Under the pieces are notes generated by a model. The model saw only the letters and a program-made list of their open reading frames with translations, was not told the DNA's origin and ran no database searches. Positions 27,336-37,588 of a DNA stretch of 64,000 nucleotides are shown piece by piece. Source of the stretch: Pseudomonas trivialis (GTDB lineage Bacteria; Pseudomonadota; Gammaproteobacteria; Pseudomonadales; Pseudomonadaceae). Made by a program: the position numbers and the translations under genes. The stretch lies in the NCBI RefSeq assembly GCF_001439805.1, contig NZ_JYLK01000004.1:248001-312000 (forward strand). Direction: 5' to 3'. Every line of letters starts with the position of its first letter. Positions within the stretch are counted from its first letter, which is position 1.

Positions 27336-30300
27336 TTAGAAATCGCGTTTGTAGAAGATGTCCAGCGAGCTGGCCACGCCGGTCGCGACTTCCAGGTACA
27401 CCTTCTTACTCAACAGGTAGCGCAAGGCGATGGTGTTGGCCGGCTCGAACACCCCCACCCCGTAACGCAGGCTCAGCTTTTCGTTGATCTTGCCGCTGGC
27501 GACCACGGCGGTCTTGTTGCCGGCGCCCTGGGTGTCGAGATCGAAATCCTGGATGCCCAGCTTGTTGGCAATGTCGGTGGTCACCCCGGAGCTGCCCATC
27601 AAACCCAGGCCAAGCGCCGCTTCGGCGAGCATGTTGTTGTCTTCGCCGTTGTTGGTGCGCGAACGCCCCAGCACCAGATACGACAGCGCATCCTCCTGGG
27701 CCATGGCCGGCTCGGAGAAGATCTGCGTGGTGGGCTGCTCGGCGCTGCCGCTCAAGCGAATACCGGCCGTCACCGTTCGCGAAGCCTCGGTGGTGACGCG
27801 TACCGCTTCGATATCCAGAAACGGTTGGTCCAGTGGCCCGGCGAACAACAGCCGCGCACGCCGCACATTGAGGCGTTGCCCATAAGCGCGGTAGCGGCCG
27901 TCGTTGAGCCACAGCTCGCCGCGGGTGTCGAGGTTATCGCCGACATGCACATGGCCCTGCACTTTGGCCGTGAGGCCAAAGCCTGCGAAGTTGAGCTTGT
28001 CTTCGCCCACTTCCACGTCAATATCCATGGCCATCGCCATCGGCGGCTTGCCCTCTTCGGTCTGGCTGCCGACGATCACTGTGTCATCGGAGACCTTGAC
28101 CGTGGACGGCGGCAACTCACGCACGGTGATGTCGCCACGCGGGATACGGACCTTGCCGGCAACCGCCAGCTTGTCGTTCCTGAGGCTGATCTTCAGGTCG
28201 GGCGCCACTTCCAGCACGGCGTAAGGCTCGACCGTCACCGGCAACTGTGAACCTGTGAGGCTGAGGTCGACCGCCAGCGCCTGGCCCCAGTCGATTTGCC
28301 CCTTGAGGCTGCCCTGTCCGGCCTTGCCACTGCGCCAGCCGCCGTTGAGTTGCACACTTTCGCCAGCGATCAGCGCTTGCACGTTGAGGTCCTGGAGACT
28401 GAGCGGCAGTTCCGGCCCGGAGATTTCGCCGCCCACCAGATTGACGCTGCCGTTGACCAGGGGCGCAAGCAAGCCGCCGGAAATGCGGCCATTGCCGTTG
28501 AGCTTGCCGGTGAGTGTTTCCACCATCGGCACGAATGGCCGCGCCACCGCCAGGTCCAGGCCGGTGAGGCTGAAGTTGCCGGTGATCGGCTTGTTGGCGG
28601 GCAATGGATTGATCTGTGCCTGCAATAACAATTCGCCCAGTTTGCCGCCACGAAAATTCAGCTGAGTGTCGATGCGCTTGGGGTTGAGGGTGGTTTCCAG
28701 CTTGAGGGTGTCATAGGGAAAATCCAGCCACTGGGCCTTGTCCTTGATACGCAAGGTGCCGCCACTGGCGTCCACCGAGACCACGCCCTTCGGGCCGCTT
28801 TCCGGAAGATCGAGCTGCACGTCGGCGTTGAGCCTGCCCTGCCAGGCGAAATCCTTGGGCAAAAAGGCCGCCAGGCTGTCGATCGGGAATTGCTTGAGGT
28901 GGTAGCGCAGCTTGGGCTCGGGCATCAGACGCTGGTCTTCGCCGCACAGGCTGGCGCCACCGGAGACCCAGCAATGGGCGGCGAACGTCAGCTTGCCATC
29001 CGCCAGACGCTCGATCCTGGCCGGGGCCTGCAGCCGCCAATCCTGGCCACCGGCTTGCACGTCGCCGCTGGCCAGGCGCCCGCGCCAGTTGCCTTTGTCG
29101 AGGTTGCCGTCCAGCGCGAGCGCCAGCTTGACCAGCGGGCCGACGAGGTCCAACTGGACTTTCTGGCTCTTGATATCGCCTTGGGCACTGGCGGTGAGCG
29201 TGCCGACCTGGGTCTCGCCGCTTTGGATGCCACTGCCCTTGAGGTCGATCCTGGCGCGCTTGGCGTTATCCAGGGTGGCGTCGAGACTGAGGTGTTGCAG
29301 GTGATTGTCGGCAAACGCCAACTGCTGGCCCTTGAGGTCAAGCTTGCCTTGCGGCGCCTTCAAGGTGCCAGCCACGTTGAGCCGGCCGTTGACCTGGCCG
29401 CGCAGTTGCGGCCACAGCTGGGCCAGGCGCGCCAGCTTGATGTCGATCTGGCCGGCCAAACGCTGTTGCAGGCTGCCACTGCCGTTGATGCGGTTGTCGC
29501 CCAGGCGAATATCCAGGTTGGCGAGGGTCCATTGCTCGCCCGCGCCTTCGGCCTTGGCGGCGAACACGGCGGCTTGCCCGCGCAGCTGGCCTTTGAGGTT
29601 GAGGTCGGCGTCAAGCTTGAGTTGATCGTTCTTGAACGCCCCCTTGCTGCGCAGCGGCCCGGCCAGCGTGCCGGGCAATTCAGCCACCCAGTACGCGGGG
29701 TTCAGCGCCGATAGATCCAGCGCCGTGTCCCAGGTGATGCCATCGGCGAACTGCAGGTTCAGATGGCCTTGCGCCCTGCCCTGGCCTGCGGTGAGTTTCA
29801 GCTCGGGCAGGAACACTTGCTTGAGATCACCACTGAACGGCGTGACCACGGTGAACTTGCCCGCAGGCCCATTGAGGTCGGCCTTGAGGTTGCCCAGGTA
29901 GTTGCCGTCTTTATAGGATATTTCGCCGTTGAAGGTGTGCAAGGCGACCTGCGGTTCGTCGATCAGCGGGTAAAGGCGATGCCAGGGGAAGTCGAGCCAG
30001 TCGATTTTGGCGTCGGCGCTGAAGCCTTGTTGCCAGTCCAGGTTGGCGCTGAGCTCAAGCCTTTGCTTGTCATCCCCATGCAGGCTCAGTTGAGCGATCT
30101 GCGCCCCCTTGGTGTCGGCCCGTCCCCGGAGCAACAGATCGATGGGCTGCTTCTCGTCCAATAGTTTGCCGTAGCCTGAAAGCATGAAGCCGTTGGCCAG
30201 ATCCCCCTTTGCCATCAGCACCAGTTTATTGAATGTCAGGGTGTCCGGCAGATCGGCGCCGGGTTTGAAGCCTTCAGTATCAATCATCGCCTGCGCCGGC

Positions 30301-31019
30301 AGGTTTTCGGCCAGCGGCTGCAGATCGACCAATAGTTTGCCGGGCAGGTAGCCGCGGCTGTCGCCTTCAACGTTAAGCGTCTTGAGGAGATTGCCATCGA
30401 CCTTCAGCGCAACCGTCCACGGCGCGCCACCGGGCGCGTACGGCAGACTGAGGTTACCGGTGGCGTTCAACGGCCAGTCGCCGACAGGTTGTAGCAGGCC
30501 AGCAAGGTCGAGCACCAGGCCATCGCGCTCCAGGTGCACCGAGTCGATCTGCAGACCGGCGCTTGTCCAATGGGCCGCCAGTTGCAGGCCCTTGAGCGCC
30601 TCACTGCCGTTGAACAGCAGGCTACCGACGCGCACATCACCCAATTGGATAGCCACGGGCAGCTTCAACTCCGGCAACGCTACGGGGCCACTGCTCGCGT
30701 CGGCGCTCGGCGCCAATTGCAGGCTGACTCGCTCCACATCCAGCTGATCGACGCATACTGTCATCCGCAACAGGCAACCCGGCGACCACGCCAGTTTCGG
30801 CGCACCCAGTTCGACGCGGCTGGCATCCTGCTGCCACACCAGGTGATCGGCACTCCATTGCCCGCCCAGTCGTCCCTGAAAATTCTCGACACTCAAACCC
30901 GGCACCCGGCCCAGCGCCCAGCGGCTGCCCGCCTCGGTTCCCAATACAGCCCACAGCGCCAGCACTACCAGAGCGAGGACCGCGACCAGCGCCAGCCCCG
31001 CAATTTTCAAACCACGCAT
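27336..31019 (-). CDS. tamB: Translocation and assembly module protein TamB
   Basis: This ~1,227-residue inner-membrane-anchored protein spans the periplasm and works with TamA in outer-membrane protein insertion or phospholipid transport. It has an N-terminal membrane helix (about 4-27), a long series of beta-rich AsmA-like repeats and the conserved C-terminal DUF490 domain (PRGDITVRELPPSTVKVSDD; RLSGSAEQPTTQIFSEPAMAQEDALSYLVLGR), ending in Phe. A GTG one codon upstream is possible, but the ATG at 31019 sits in a TGATG overlap with the tamA stop. A REP core lies downstream. Confidence 0.95.
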   Translation of the reverse strand: MRGLKIAGLALVAVLALVVLALWAVLGTEAGSRWALGRVPGLSVENFQGRLGGQWSADHLVWQQDASRVELGAPKLAWSPGCLLRMTVCVDQLDVERVSLQLAPSADASSGPVALPELKLPVAIQLGDVRVGSLLFNGSEALKGLQLAAHWTSAGLQIDSVHLERDGLVLDLAGLLQPVGDWPLNATGNLSLPYAPGGAPWTVALKVDGNLLKTLNVEGDSRGYLPGKLLVDLQPLAENLPAQAMIDTEGFKPGADLPDTLTFNKLVLMAKGDLANGFMLSGYGKLLDEKQPIDLLLRGRADTKGAQIAQLSLHGDDKQRLELSANLDWQQGFSADAKIDWLDFPWHRLYPLIDEPQVALHTFNGEISYKDGNYLGNLKADLNGPAGKFTVVTPFSGDLKQVFLPELKLTAGQGRAQGHLNLQFADGITWDTALDLSALNPAYWVAELPGTLAGPLRSKGAFKNDQLKLDADLNLKGQLRGQAAVFAAKAEGAGEQWTLANLDIRLGDNRINGSGSLQQRLAGQIDIKLARLAQLWPQLRGQVNGRLNVAGTLKAPQGKLDLKGQQLAFADNHLQHLSLDATLDNAKRARIDLKGSGIQSGETQVGTLTASAQGDIKSQKVQLDLVGPLVKLALALDGNLDKGNWRGRLASGDVQAGGQDWRLQAPARIERLADGKLTFAAHCWVSGGASLCGEDQRLMPEPKLRYHLKQFPIDSLAAFLPKDFAWQGRLNADVQLDLPESGPKGVVSVDASGGTLRIKDKAQWLDFPYDTLKLETTLNPKRIDTQLNFRGGKLGELLLQAQINPLPANKPITGNFSLTGLDLAVARPFVPMVETLTGKLNGNGRISGGLLAPLVNGSVNLVGGEISGPELPLSLQDLNVQALIAGESVQLNGGWRSGKAGQGSLKGQIDWGQALAVDLSLTGSQLPVTVEPYAVLEVAPDLKISLRNDKLAVAGKVRIPRGDITVRELPPSTVKVSDDTVIVGSQTEEGKPPMAMAMDIDVEVGEDKLNFAGFGLTAKVQGHVHVGDNLDTRGELWLNDGRYRAYGQRLNVRRARLLFAGPLDQPFLDIEAVRVTTEASRTVTAGIRLSGSAEQPTTQIFSEPAMAQEDALSYLVLGRSRTNNGEDNNMLAEAALGLGLMGSSGVTTDIANKLGIQDFDLDTQGAGNKTAVVASGKINEKLSLRYGVGVFEPANTIALRYLLSKKVYLEVATGVASSLDIFYKRDF

Positions 31020-32746
31020 CACAGCTCAGGCCCCATGGAAAAGTGCAATCGAATGCCGCCCGGGTCTTCCAGGGCATGGGCCAGGTCGAGACGGATCGGA
31101 CCTACCGGTGAAACCCAGCGTACGCCAACGCCCACACCGGTTTTCAGACTTGGCATCTCCAGGGAGTTGAACGAGTTGCCTTGGTCAATAAAGGTTGCGA
31201 TGCGCCACTTTTCGGCGATGGAATATTGGTATTCGGCGCTCAGGGCCACCATGTAACGGCCACCGATACGGTCGCCACGGTCGTTCTCCGGCGACAGGGT
31301 CTGGTACTCGTAACCCCGCACGCTCTGGTCACCACCGGCAAAGAAGCGTAGCGATGGCGGCACGGACTGGTAGCCGTTGGTGGCGCTGCCGCCGAACTGC
31401 GCACGGCCAAGGAAACGGTGGTTGTCCCACAAGGTGGTCAAGCCCTTGATCGTGGCAGTGCCGTAAAGCAGGTTGGTGTCCGAGCCCAGGCCTTCCTTGG
31501 CAACCTTGGCGTCGAAGGCCAGGCGATAACCGTTATGCGGGTCGATGCGGTTGTCACTGCGCAGGTAGGAATAGTTGATACCCGGCATCACCAGGTTGCT
31601 CAGGCCCGAGTCATTGCCCAGGCGGTATTCCTCACGCTGGTACTTGAGCGAGATCACACGCGTCCAGCCGCTGGGTAACTTGCTGTGCCACTCCGGACCG
31701 ACGGTGAGCAATTTACTCAAGGCGTCGGTGTTGGCAATTTCTTCATTCTGGTAGCCACCGGCAAAGCGAAGCTTGTCGGTGAGCGGCGGGTCAAGCGGGA
31801 CGTCGTACCACAGGCCGACGTTCTGCCGTGGCGCCGACAGTTCCGCCTCCCAGCCGTAGCTGTGCCCTTGGGGGTTGACCCAATGACGCGTCCAGTTGGC
31901 CTTGCCGCGCGGGCCCACATCGGTGGAGTAACCAAGGCCCAGTCCCATGGTGCGTGGCTTGCGGGTTTCCAGCTGCACGGCCACCGGGATCACGTCGTCT
32001 TTCGCGCCGGCTGGGGTTGCGTCCACGCGCACGCCTTCGAAGAAGCCGCTGGCTTGCAGGTTCTGATTGAGTTCGGCGATCAGTTCGGAGTCGTACGGCG
32101 TGCCACTCTTGAACGGTACCATGCGTTGCAGCAGGTCTTCGTCGAACGGGGTGTCGCCGGTAAAACTGACCTTGCCCATGCTGTAGCGCGGGCCGCTGTC
32201 GTAGACCAGGTCGATGTCGGCCACGCCGGCCTTCGGGTCCACCGAGAGGGTCTGGCGGGTAAAGCGACCGCTGAAAAAACCATAGCGCGAGGCCTGGTTC
32301 TGGATCAGGCGCTTGGCGTCTTCGTAATGACCGTGGTTGAGCACCGCGCCGGACTTGAGGTCGTCACTGGCAGGCAGACGAAAGGACTTGAGGTTCGCGG
32401 CCTGGCCGTCGACCCGAAGGGTCACGTTGCGCAAATGCACCGGCTCGCCGGGGTCGATGGTGAGGATCAGGCGCGGATTCTTGCCGCCCTTCACGTCACT
32501 GGCGATCTGCGACTGATAGAAACCCAATGCCTGGGCGGCTTTGCGCGCCTGCTCTTCGGCACCGCGACTGAACCGCAGCAAGGCTTCTTCGTCACGATCG
32601 CCAACCCCGCCGATATAGCCTTCGATGTTGGCTTTCAACGCGTCGTTTGCGGGCTTGATCCGCACGTCCAATTCGCTTTGCGCCCATGCGCCGCAGCTTG
32701 TGAACAGCAGAACCAAGCCGCTGGTAAATTTTCCTGGAAGCTTCAT
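31019..32746 (-). CDS. tamA: Outer-membrane assembly protein TamA
   Basis: This 575-residue Omp85-family protein has a signal peptide (cleavage after SCGAWA), three POTRA domains (about 25-270) and a 16-strand barrel with the lid-lock VRGYEYQTLSPEN near residue 475. It forms the outer-membrane part of the TAM. It precedes tamB with a one-base overlap. Confidence 0.95.
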   Translation of the reverse strand: MKLPGKFTSGLVLLFTSCGAWAQSELDVRIKPANDALKANIEGYIGGVGDRDEEALLRFSRGAEEQARKAAQALGFYQSQIASDVKGGKNPRLILTIDPGEPVHLRNVTLRVDGQAANLKSFRLPASDDLKSGAVLNHGHYEDAKRLIQNQASRYGFFSGRFTRQTLSVDPKAGVADIDLVYDSGPRYSMGKVSFTGDTPFDEDLLQRMVPFKSGTPYDSELIAELNQNLQASGFFEGVRVDATPAGAKDDVIPVAVQLETRKPRTMGLGLGYSTDVGPRGKANWTRHWVNPQGHSYGWEAELSAPRQNVGLWYDVPLDPPLTDKLRFAGGYQNEEIANTDALSKLLTVGPEWHSKLPSGWTRVISLKYQREEYRLGNDSGLSNLVMPGINYSYLRSDNRIDPHNGYRLAFDAKVAKEGLGSDTNLLYGTATIKGLTTLWDNHRFLGRAQFGGSATNGYQSVPPSLRFFAGGDQSVRGYEYQTLSPENDRGDRIGGRYMVALSAEYQYSIAEKWRIATFIDQGNSFNSLEMPSLKTGVGVGVRWVSPVGPIRLDLAHALEDPGGIRLHFSMGPEL

Positions 32747-32810
32747 AGGCGCGGATGCTACATGAGCGGAAGGGAGTCTTTGAACTCGGATTTTTCTGAA
32801 AAAATCTGTC

Positions 32811-33461
32811 TCAAACCGTTACAGCCCGCAAAGACTGGGGGTTGCCATGAAAAAACACATGCTCCAGGACGGGTCCTACGGCAACTTCACCGATTTCCTC
32901 GTAACCCTGGCGTTCGAGGAACGCCAGATAGCGTGAATTACCGGTGTCGAGCACCACGCCGGAGGAATGCGGGTCATCGGCACACCAGTTATGCACCGCC
33001 TCAAGCAACTGCTCCCCATAATGCTGGCCCTGGAACTGCGGGTGCACACCCAGCAGCGGCAACACATGCACCGAATCGGTGGGCAGGCACGCCAGCACCG
33101 CGTGGTGGTAATCCAGATAACGCCGGGTGCCGCGCACGCCGGTGCTCAGCCACATGCGAATTTGCCAGGCCCAGCTGTCGGTGATACCCAGGCGCCGTTG
33201 CGGCGGCGCGATCAGGGCGATGCCGATCATCCTGTCGTCAACGAACAGCCCAATGGCCGGGAGTTTCTGGAAAAAGTGTTGCTTGACCAACTCACGCACC
33301 GTGGCGCGTACCCGCAGTTCATAGCCGGGGCGCTGTGCTTCGAAAATATAGGCGAAGGTCGGCTCATGGCGATAAGCCTGGTACAGCAGCGCGCGGGCCT
33401 CGCGGGAATAACCGCTGTTGAGCACGCGGATTTGGGCAGTGGCGGTTGAAGTGTCAAGCAT
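32811..33461 (-). CDS. GNAT-family N-acetyltransferase
   Basis: This 216-residue protein has the acetyl-CoA-binding signature LLGVHPQFQGQHYGEQLLEAV (Q-x-x-x-G form) near residues 135-155, followed by VVLDTGNSRYLAFLERQGYEEIGE. The substrate is unknown. The ATG at 33461 was chosen because AGGGAGA lies about 8 bases before it; two longer starts (33503, 33569) lack this. Its stop lies 64 bases from tamA, but they are separate transcripts in appearance. Confidence 0.8.
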   Translation of the reverse strand: MLDTSTATAQIRVLNSGYSREARALLYQAYRHEPTFAYIFEAQRPGYELRVRATVRELVKQHFFQKLPAIGLFVDDRMIGIALIAPPQRRLGITDSWAWQIRMWLSTGVRGTRRYLDYHHAVLACLPTDSVHVLPLLGVHPQFQGQHYGEQLLEAVHNWCADDPHSSGVVLDTGNSRYLAFLERQGYEEIGEVAVGPVLEHVFFHGNPQSLRAVTV

Positions 33462-33631
33462 GCAGTCAATCTCCCTGGGCGCCACTCGAAAGGCGGCGTT
33501 CATAGGGTTACGAACCTGCGGCGCAGCAGTCGTTCCAAGACATTGGCAACGCAGATGCCCTGCCCCCACGCTGGCCCCGGCCGGACTTGTCGGCTAGCAT
33601 CGCCCTTTTTGCCAGACCGGACCTGCCGACC

Positions 33632-34444
33632 ATGAAAATTGTCTCTTTCAATATTAACGGGCTGCGTGCCCGCCCTCATCAGCTGGCGGCGCTGATCGAC
33701 AAACACCAGCCCGACGTCATCGGCCTGCAGGAAACCAAGGTTCACGATGACCAGTTCCCCCTGGCCGAGGTGCAGGCGCTGGGCTACCACGTGTACTACC
33801 ACGGCCAGAAAGGGCATTACGGCGTGGCCCTGCTGTCGCGCAAGGAAGCCTTGAGCGTGCACAAGGGCTTTGACAGCGATGAAGAAGACGCCCAGCGCCG
33901 TTTTATCCGGGGCACGTTCGCCGATGAAAACGGCCACCCGGTCACGGTCATGAACGGCTATTTCCCCCAGGGCGAAAGCCGCGACCACCCCACCAAGTTC
34001 CCCGCCAAGCAGCGCTTCTATGAAGACCTGCAACAGTTGCTGGAAAGCCAGTTCAACAACGAGCAGCCGCTGGTGGTGATGGGCGATGTGAATATTTCCC
34101 CCCAGGACTGCGACATCGGCATCGGCGCCGACAATGCCAAGCGCTGGCTGAAAACCGGCAAGTGCAGTTTCCTGCCGGAAGAACGCGAATGGATGGCCCG
34201 CCTGAAGAACTGGGGCCTGGTGGACAGTTTCCGGCACCTCTACCCGGACGTGACCGACCGCTTCAGCTGGTTCGATTACCGCAGCCGCGGGTTTGAGGAC
34301 GAGCCCAAGCGCGGGCTGCGGATTGACGTGATCATGGCGTCCAATGGATTGCTGCCGCGAGTCAAGGATGCCGGGGTGGACTACGACCTGCGTGGGTTGG
34401 AAAAGCCCTCGGACCATGCGCCGATCTGGCTCGAATTGAGCTGA
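33632..34444 (+). CDS. xthA: Exodeoxyribonuclease III
   Basis: This 270-residue AP endonuclease/3'-5' exonuclease acts in base excision repair. Active-site motifs are all present: FNINGLRA (7-14), LQETKVHD (metal Glu), GDVNISPQD, and the C-terminal [10 protein letters not shown] (catalytic His). The start [15 protein letters not shown] at 33632 matches the family; a 15-codon longer frame is rejected. Confidence 0.95.
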   Translation: MKIVSFNINGLRARPHQLAALIDKHQPDVIGLQETKVHDDQFPLAEVQALGYHVYYHGQKGHYGVALLSRKEALSVHKGFDSDEEDAQRRFIRGTFADENGHPVTVMNGYFPQGESRDHPTKFPAKQRFYEDLQQLLESQFNNEQPLVVMGDVNISPQDCDIGIGADNAKRWLKTGKCSFLPEEREWMARLKNWGLVDSFRHLYPDVTDRFSWFDYRSRGFEDEPKRGLRIDVIMASNGLLPRVKDAGVDYDLRGLEKPSDHAPIWLELS

Positions 34445-34470
34445 CCCCCTGACTGTTTTCGACTCTGTGC

Positions 34471-34604
34471 TGTGGCGAGCGGGCTTGCCCCGCGTTGGGG
34501 TGCGAAGCGCCCCCAATTGAAGAAACGCGGTGTACCTGATACTGCATAGAGCAGGGTTTTGGGGCTGCTGCGCAGCCCAACGCGGGACAAGCCCGCTCGC
34601 CACA
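34471..34604. repeat. Composite REP element, copy 3
   Basis: The left arm TGTGGCGAGCGGGCTTG-CCCCGCGTTGGGGTGCG and right arm GCTGCTGCGCAGCCCAACGC...GCCCGCTCGCCACA flank a ~60-base centre. A further half copy (GCGGGCTTGCCCCTCCCACA) follows at about 34640. The element fills most of the 309-base gap between xthA and the PstS-OmpA gene; the rest holds that gene's promoter. Confidence 0.85.
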
Positions 34605-34753
34605 GGGATGTTGTTGCTGAAAAGAACTCACTTGATAAGCGCGGGCTTGCCCCTCCCACACACATTCCTCGCGCAGCTTGACGGGCGCGTCTCGGTCATA
34701 TTTCTGCAAACTGCCTGACTTAATCTCGTCGCACTCTCTTTGAAGGTGCCGGC

Positions 34754-36085
34754 ATGATGCTGCGCGTTCTGTTTCTTTTGACCCTTTTCCCGCTGGTTGC
34801 CGTGTCGGCGCAACTGCCCGTACCCGAGCACGGCCCTGCCCTGCGCATTCAAGGCTCCAACACCCTCGGCGCAGCGCTGGGCCCGGCTTTGGTAAAGGGC
34901 TTGCTGGAGCATGAGGGCGTGCAACGCGTGCACATCGCGCCGGGCGACGGGCCAAACGAGCAGCGCGTGGTCGGCAAGACGCGCCAGGGCAGGCGCGTGA
35001 CCGTCGAGGTGGCGGCCCATGGCTCGAGCACCGGCTTCGCCGCACTGAAAAAAGCCAGCGCAGACCTGGCGGCGGCGTCCCGCCCGATCAAGGACAGCGA
35101 GCTGGTGGACCTCGAGCCACTGGGCGATCTGAAAAGCCCCGAAGCCGAACAGGTGATCGCCATCGACGGCCTGGCCATTATCGTCAACCCGCTCAACCCG
35201 CTGAACGCCCTCGACACCGAGCAACTGGCGCAGCTCTTCAACGGCGAGATCAGCACCTGGGAAGACTTGGGCGGCGTCGGCGGGCCTGTTCATCTGTATG
35301 CCCGGGATGACCAGTCCGGCACCTACGACACGTTCAAGGAACTGGTGCTGAGCCGGCGCGGCAAACCGCTGGCCTCCAGCGCCCGGCGTTTCGAGTCCAG
35401 CGAAGTATTGTCCGATGCGGTCAGCCGCGATCCCCAGGGCATCGGCTTTATCGGCCTGCCCTACATACGCCAGGCCAAGGCCGTGGCGATTGCCGATGGC
35501 GACTCACAACCGATGTTACCGCTCAATAGCTTGATCGCCACCGAAGATTACCCGCTGTCGCGGCGCCTGTTCTTTTACCTGCCGCCGGCGAGCCACAACC
35601 CGTGGGCCCGGGCGCTGGTGGACTTTGCCCAGAGCAGCCAGGGCCAGGCAATCGTCGCGGCCAACGGTTTTATTGCCCAGCAGGTGCAGGCCATTGGCGT
35701 ACAACCGCGCCCGTCGATGCCTATGGACTATCAAGCCATTGCCCGCGAGGCCCAGCGCCTGAGCGTCAATTTTCGTTTCGAGGAAGGCAGCGCCAGCCTG
35801 GACACCAAGGCACGCCAGGATGTGCTGCGGGTGGTGGCGTATCTGAAAGACCACGGCAAGCTCGACAAGCAGGTGACGCTGGTGGGGTTTGGCGATGCCA
35901 AGAATGATCCGCAGCGCGCAGCGTTGCTGTCGAAGTTGCGGGCGATGGCGGTGCGCAGAGAACTGGTGAAAAACGGCGTGGTGCTGCGCGATATTCGCGG
36001 GTTTGGCGCGCAGATGCCGGTGGCGGCGAATACGGCGGATGAGGGGCGGATCAAGAATCGGCGGGTGGAGGTCTGGGTGTACTGA
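34754..36085 (+). CDS. PstS-like substrate-binding domain fused to an OmpA-like domain
   Basis: This 443-residue exported protein (signal peptide ends near VSAQ) has a phosphate-binding-protein-like domain at residues ~28-315 (IQGSNTLGAALGPALVKG, AAHGSSTGFAALKKASADLAAASRPI, RDDQSGTYDTFKELVL) and a C-terminal OmpA peptidoglycan-binding domain at ~335-443 (FRFEEGSASLDTKARQDVLRVV, GFGDAKNDPQRAALLSKLRAMAVR, NRRVEVWVY). No Pst permease genes are nearby, so it is unlikely to feed a transporter; a cell-wall-tethered phosphate or anion sensor/scavenger is inference. Start could equally be the next codon, also ATG. Confidence 0.85.
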   Translation: MMLRVLFLLTLFPLVAVSAQLPVPEHGPALRIQGSNTLGAALGPALVKGLLEHEGVQRVHIAPGDGPNEQRVVGKTRQGRRVTVEVAAHGSSTGFAALKKASADLAAASRPIKDSELVDLEPLGDLKSPEAEQVIAIDGLAIIVNPLNPLNALDTEQLAQLFNGEISTWEDLGGVGGPVHLYARDDQSGTYDTFKELVLSRRGKPLASSARRFESSEVLSDAVSRDPQGIGFIGLPYIRQAKAVAIADGDSQPMLPLNSLIATEDYPLSRRLFFYLPPASHNPWARALVDFAQSSQGQAIVAANGFIAQQVQAIGVQPRPSMPMDYQAIAREAQRLSVNFRFEEGSASLDTKARQDVLRVVAYLKDHGKLDKQVTLVGFGDAKNDPQRAALLSKLRAMAVRRELVKNGVVLRDIRGFGAQMPVAANTADEGRIKNRRVEVWVY

Positions 36086-36119
36086 GGCTGGGGGTTTGGG
36101 GTGGTCAGGACGGGCCTCA

Positions 36120-36190
36120 TCGGGAGCAAGCCCTCTCCCACATTTGCACTGTATTCACAATTCAGAATGTGGGAGGGGGCTTGCTCCCGA
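36120..36190. repeat. REP inverted pair (GGGAGCAAGCCC type)
   Basis: CGGGAGCAAGCCCTCTCCCA and its near-perfect reverse complement face each other over 71 bases, ending at the acyl-CoA dehydrogenase stop region. Single cores of the same type occur near 22381-22405 and 27291-27315. Confidence 0.8.
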
Positions 36191-36207
36191 TTGCAGGCGA
36201 CGCGGTG

Positions 36208-37437
36208 TTACTGCCCGCCGCGCATCATCTCCCTGGGCACGTACTTGCCAATCTCGAACTTGCCGATCGCCGCGCGGTGCACTTCATCCGGGCCATCGGC
36301 CAGGCGCAGGGTGCGCTGCATGGCGTACATGTAGGCCAACGGGAAATCGTTGGAAACGCCGGCACCGCCGTGCATCTGGATCGCGCGGTCGATCACCTTA
36401 AGGGCCACATTCGGCGCGACCACCTTGATTTGCGCGATCTCGCTTTTCGCCACTTTATTGCCCACGGTGTCCATCATGTAAGCGGCCTTCAGGGTCAGCA
36501 GGCGCGCCATGTCGATTTCCATGCGTGAATCGGCGATTTTGTCGATGTTGCCACCCAAGCGTGCCAACGGCTTGCCGAATGCGGTGCGGCTGACCGAGCG
36601 TTTGCACATCAGCTCCAGCGCACGTTCAGCCATGCCCACCGAGCGCATGCAGTGGTGGATGCGACCCGGGCCGAGGCGACCCTGGGCGATCTCGAAGCCA
36701 CGGCCTTCGCCGAGCAGCACATTTTCGTAGGGCACCCGTACGTTGTCGAACAGCACTTCGGCGTGACCGTGGGGCGCGTCGTCGTAGCCGAACACCGGCA
36801 GCGGGCGGAGGATTTTCACACCGGGCGTGTCCACCGGCACCAGGATCATCGAATGCTGCTGGTGACGCGGCGCGTCCGGGTTGCTCAGGCCCATGAAGAT
36901 GAGGATCTTGCAGCGCGGGTCACAGGCGCCGGAGGTCCACCATTTTTTGCCGTTGATGACCCACTCATCGCCCTGGCGCTCGGCACGGGCGGCCATGTTG
37001 GTGGCATCGGACGAGGCCACGTCCGGCTCGGTCATGGCAAAGGCCGAGCGAATCTCGCCGCGCAGCAGCGGTTCGAGCCAGCGCTGTTTCTGTTCTTCGT
37101 TGGCATAGCGCACCAGCACTTCCATGTTGCCGGTGTCGGGGGCCGAGCAGTTGAACGGCTCCGGCCCCAGCAACGAGCGGCCCATGATTTCGGCCAGCGG
37201 CGCGTATTCCAGATTGGTGAGGCCGGCGCCGAGTTCGGACTCGGGCAGGAACAGGTTCCACAGGCCTTCGGCTTTGGCGCGGGCCTTGAGTTCTTCCATG
37301 ATCGCCGTGGGCTGCCAGCGGTCGCCTTCGCTGACCTGGCGTTCAAACACCGGCTCGGCCGGGTAGACGTAAGCGTCCATGAATGCAGTGACGCGTTCAC
37401 GCAGTTCCTGAACCTTGGGCGAATAGGCGAAATCCAT
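36208..37437 (-). CDS. Acyl-CoA dehydrogenase (ACAD10/11-like)
   Basis: This 409-residue flavoenzyme has N-terminal helices, [16 protein letters not shown] (FAD/substrate segment, about 133-148), [18 protein letters not shown], and [19 protein letters not shown] in the C-terminal domain. The [19 protein letters not shown] segment and overall length match the ACAD10/11-like subgroup of bacterial acyl-CoA dehydrogenases. It is divergent from a LysR gene with 151 bases between, which is its probable regulator. Substrate not evident. Confidence 0.85.
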   Translation of the reverse strand: MDFAYSPKVQELRERVTAFMDAYVYPAEPVFERQVSEGDRWQPTAIMEELKARAKAEGLWNLFLPESELGAGLTNLEYAPLAEIMGRSLLGPEPFNCSAPDTGNMEVLVRYANEEQKQRWLEPLLRGEIRSAFAMTEPDVASSDATNMAARAERQGDEWVINGKKWWTSGACDPRCKILIFMGLSNPDAPRHQQHSMILVPVDTPGVKILRPLPVFGYDDAPHGHAEVLFDNVRVPYENVLLGEGRGFEIAQGRLGPGRIHHCMRSVGMAERALELMCKRSVSRTAFGKPLARLGGNIDKIADSRMEIDMARLLTLKAAYMMDTVGNKVAKSEIAQIKVVAPNVALKVIDRAIQMHGGAGVSNDFPLAYMYAMQRTLRLADGPDEVHRAAIGKFEIGKYVPREMMRGGQ

Positions 37438-37588
37438 GGGCAGCTCCCTTCTCTGAGAGGTTGTTTAGGTCATGAATTCGATGCTAGAACAGCGCTGATA
37501 ATTTACCTAGCCTATTCTCGGCGTGTATTAACATTCATCACCGATATATGATCAGCCTATCGGCACCTAACAATAAGAGCGCAACGCA

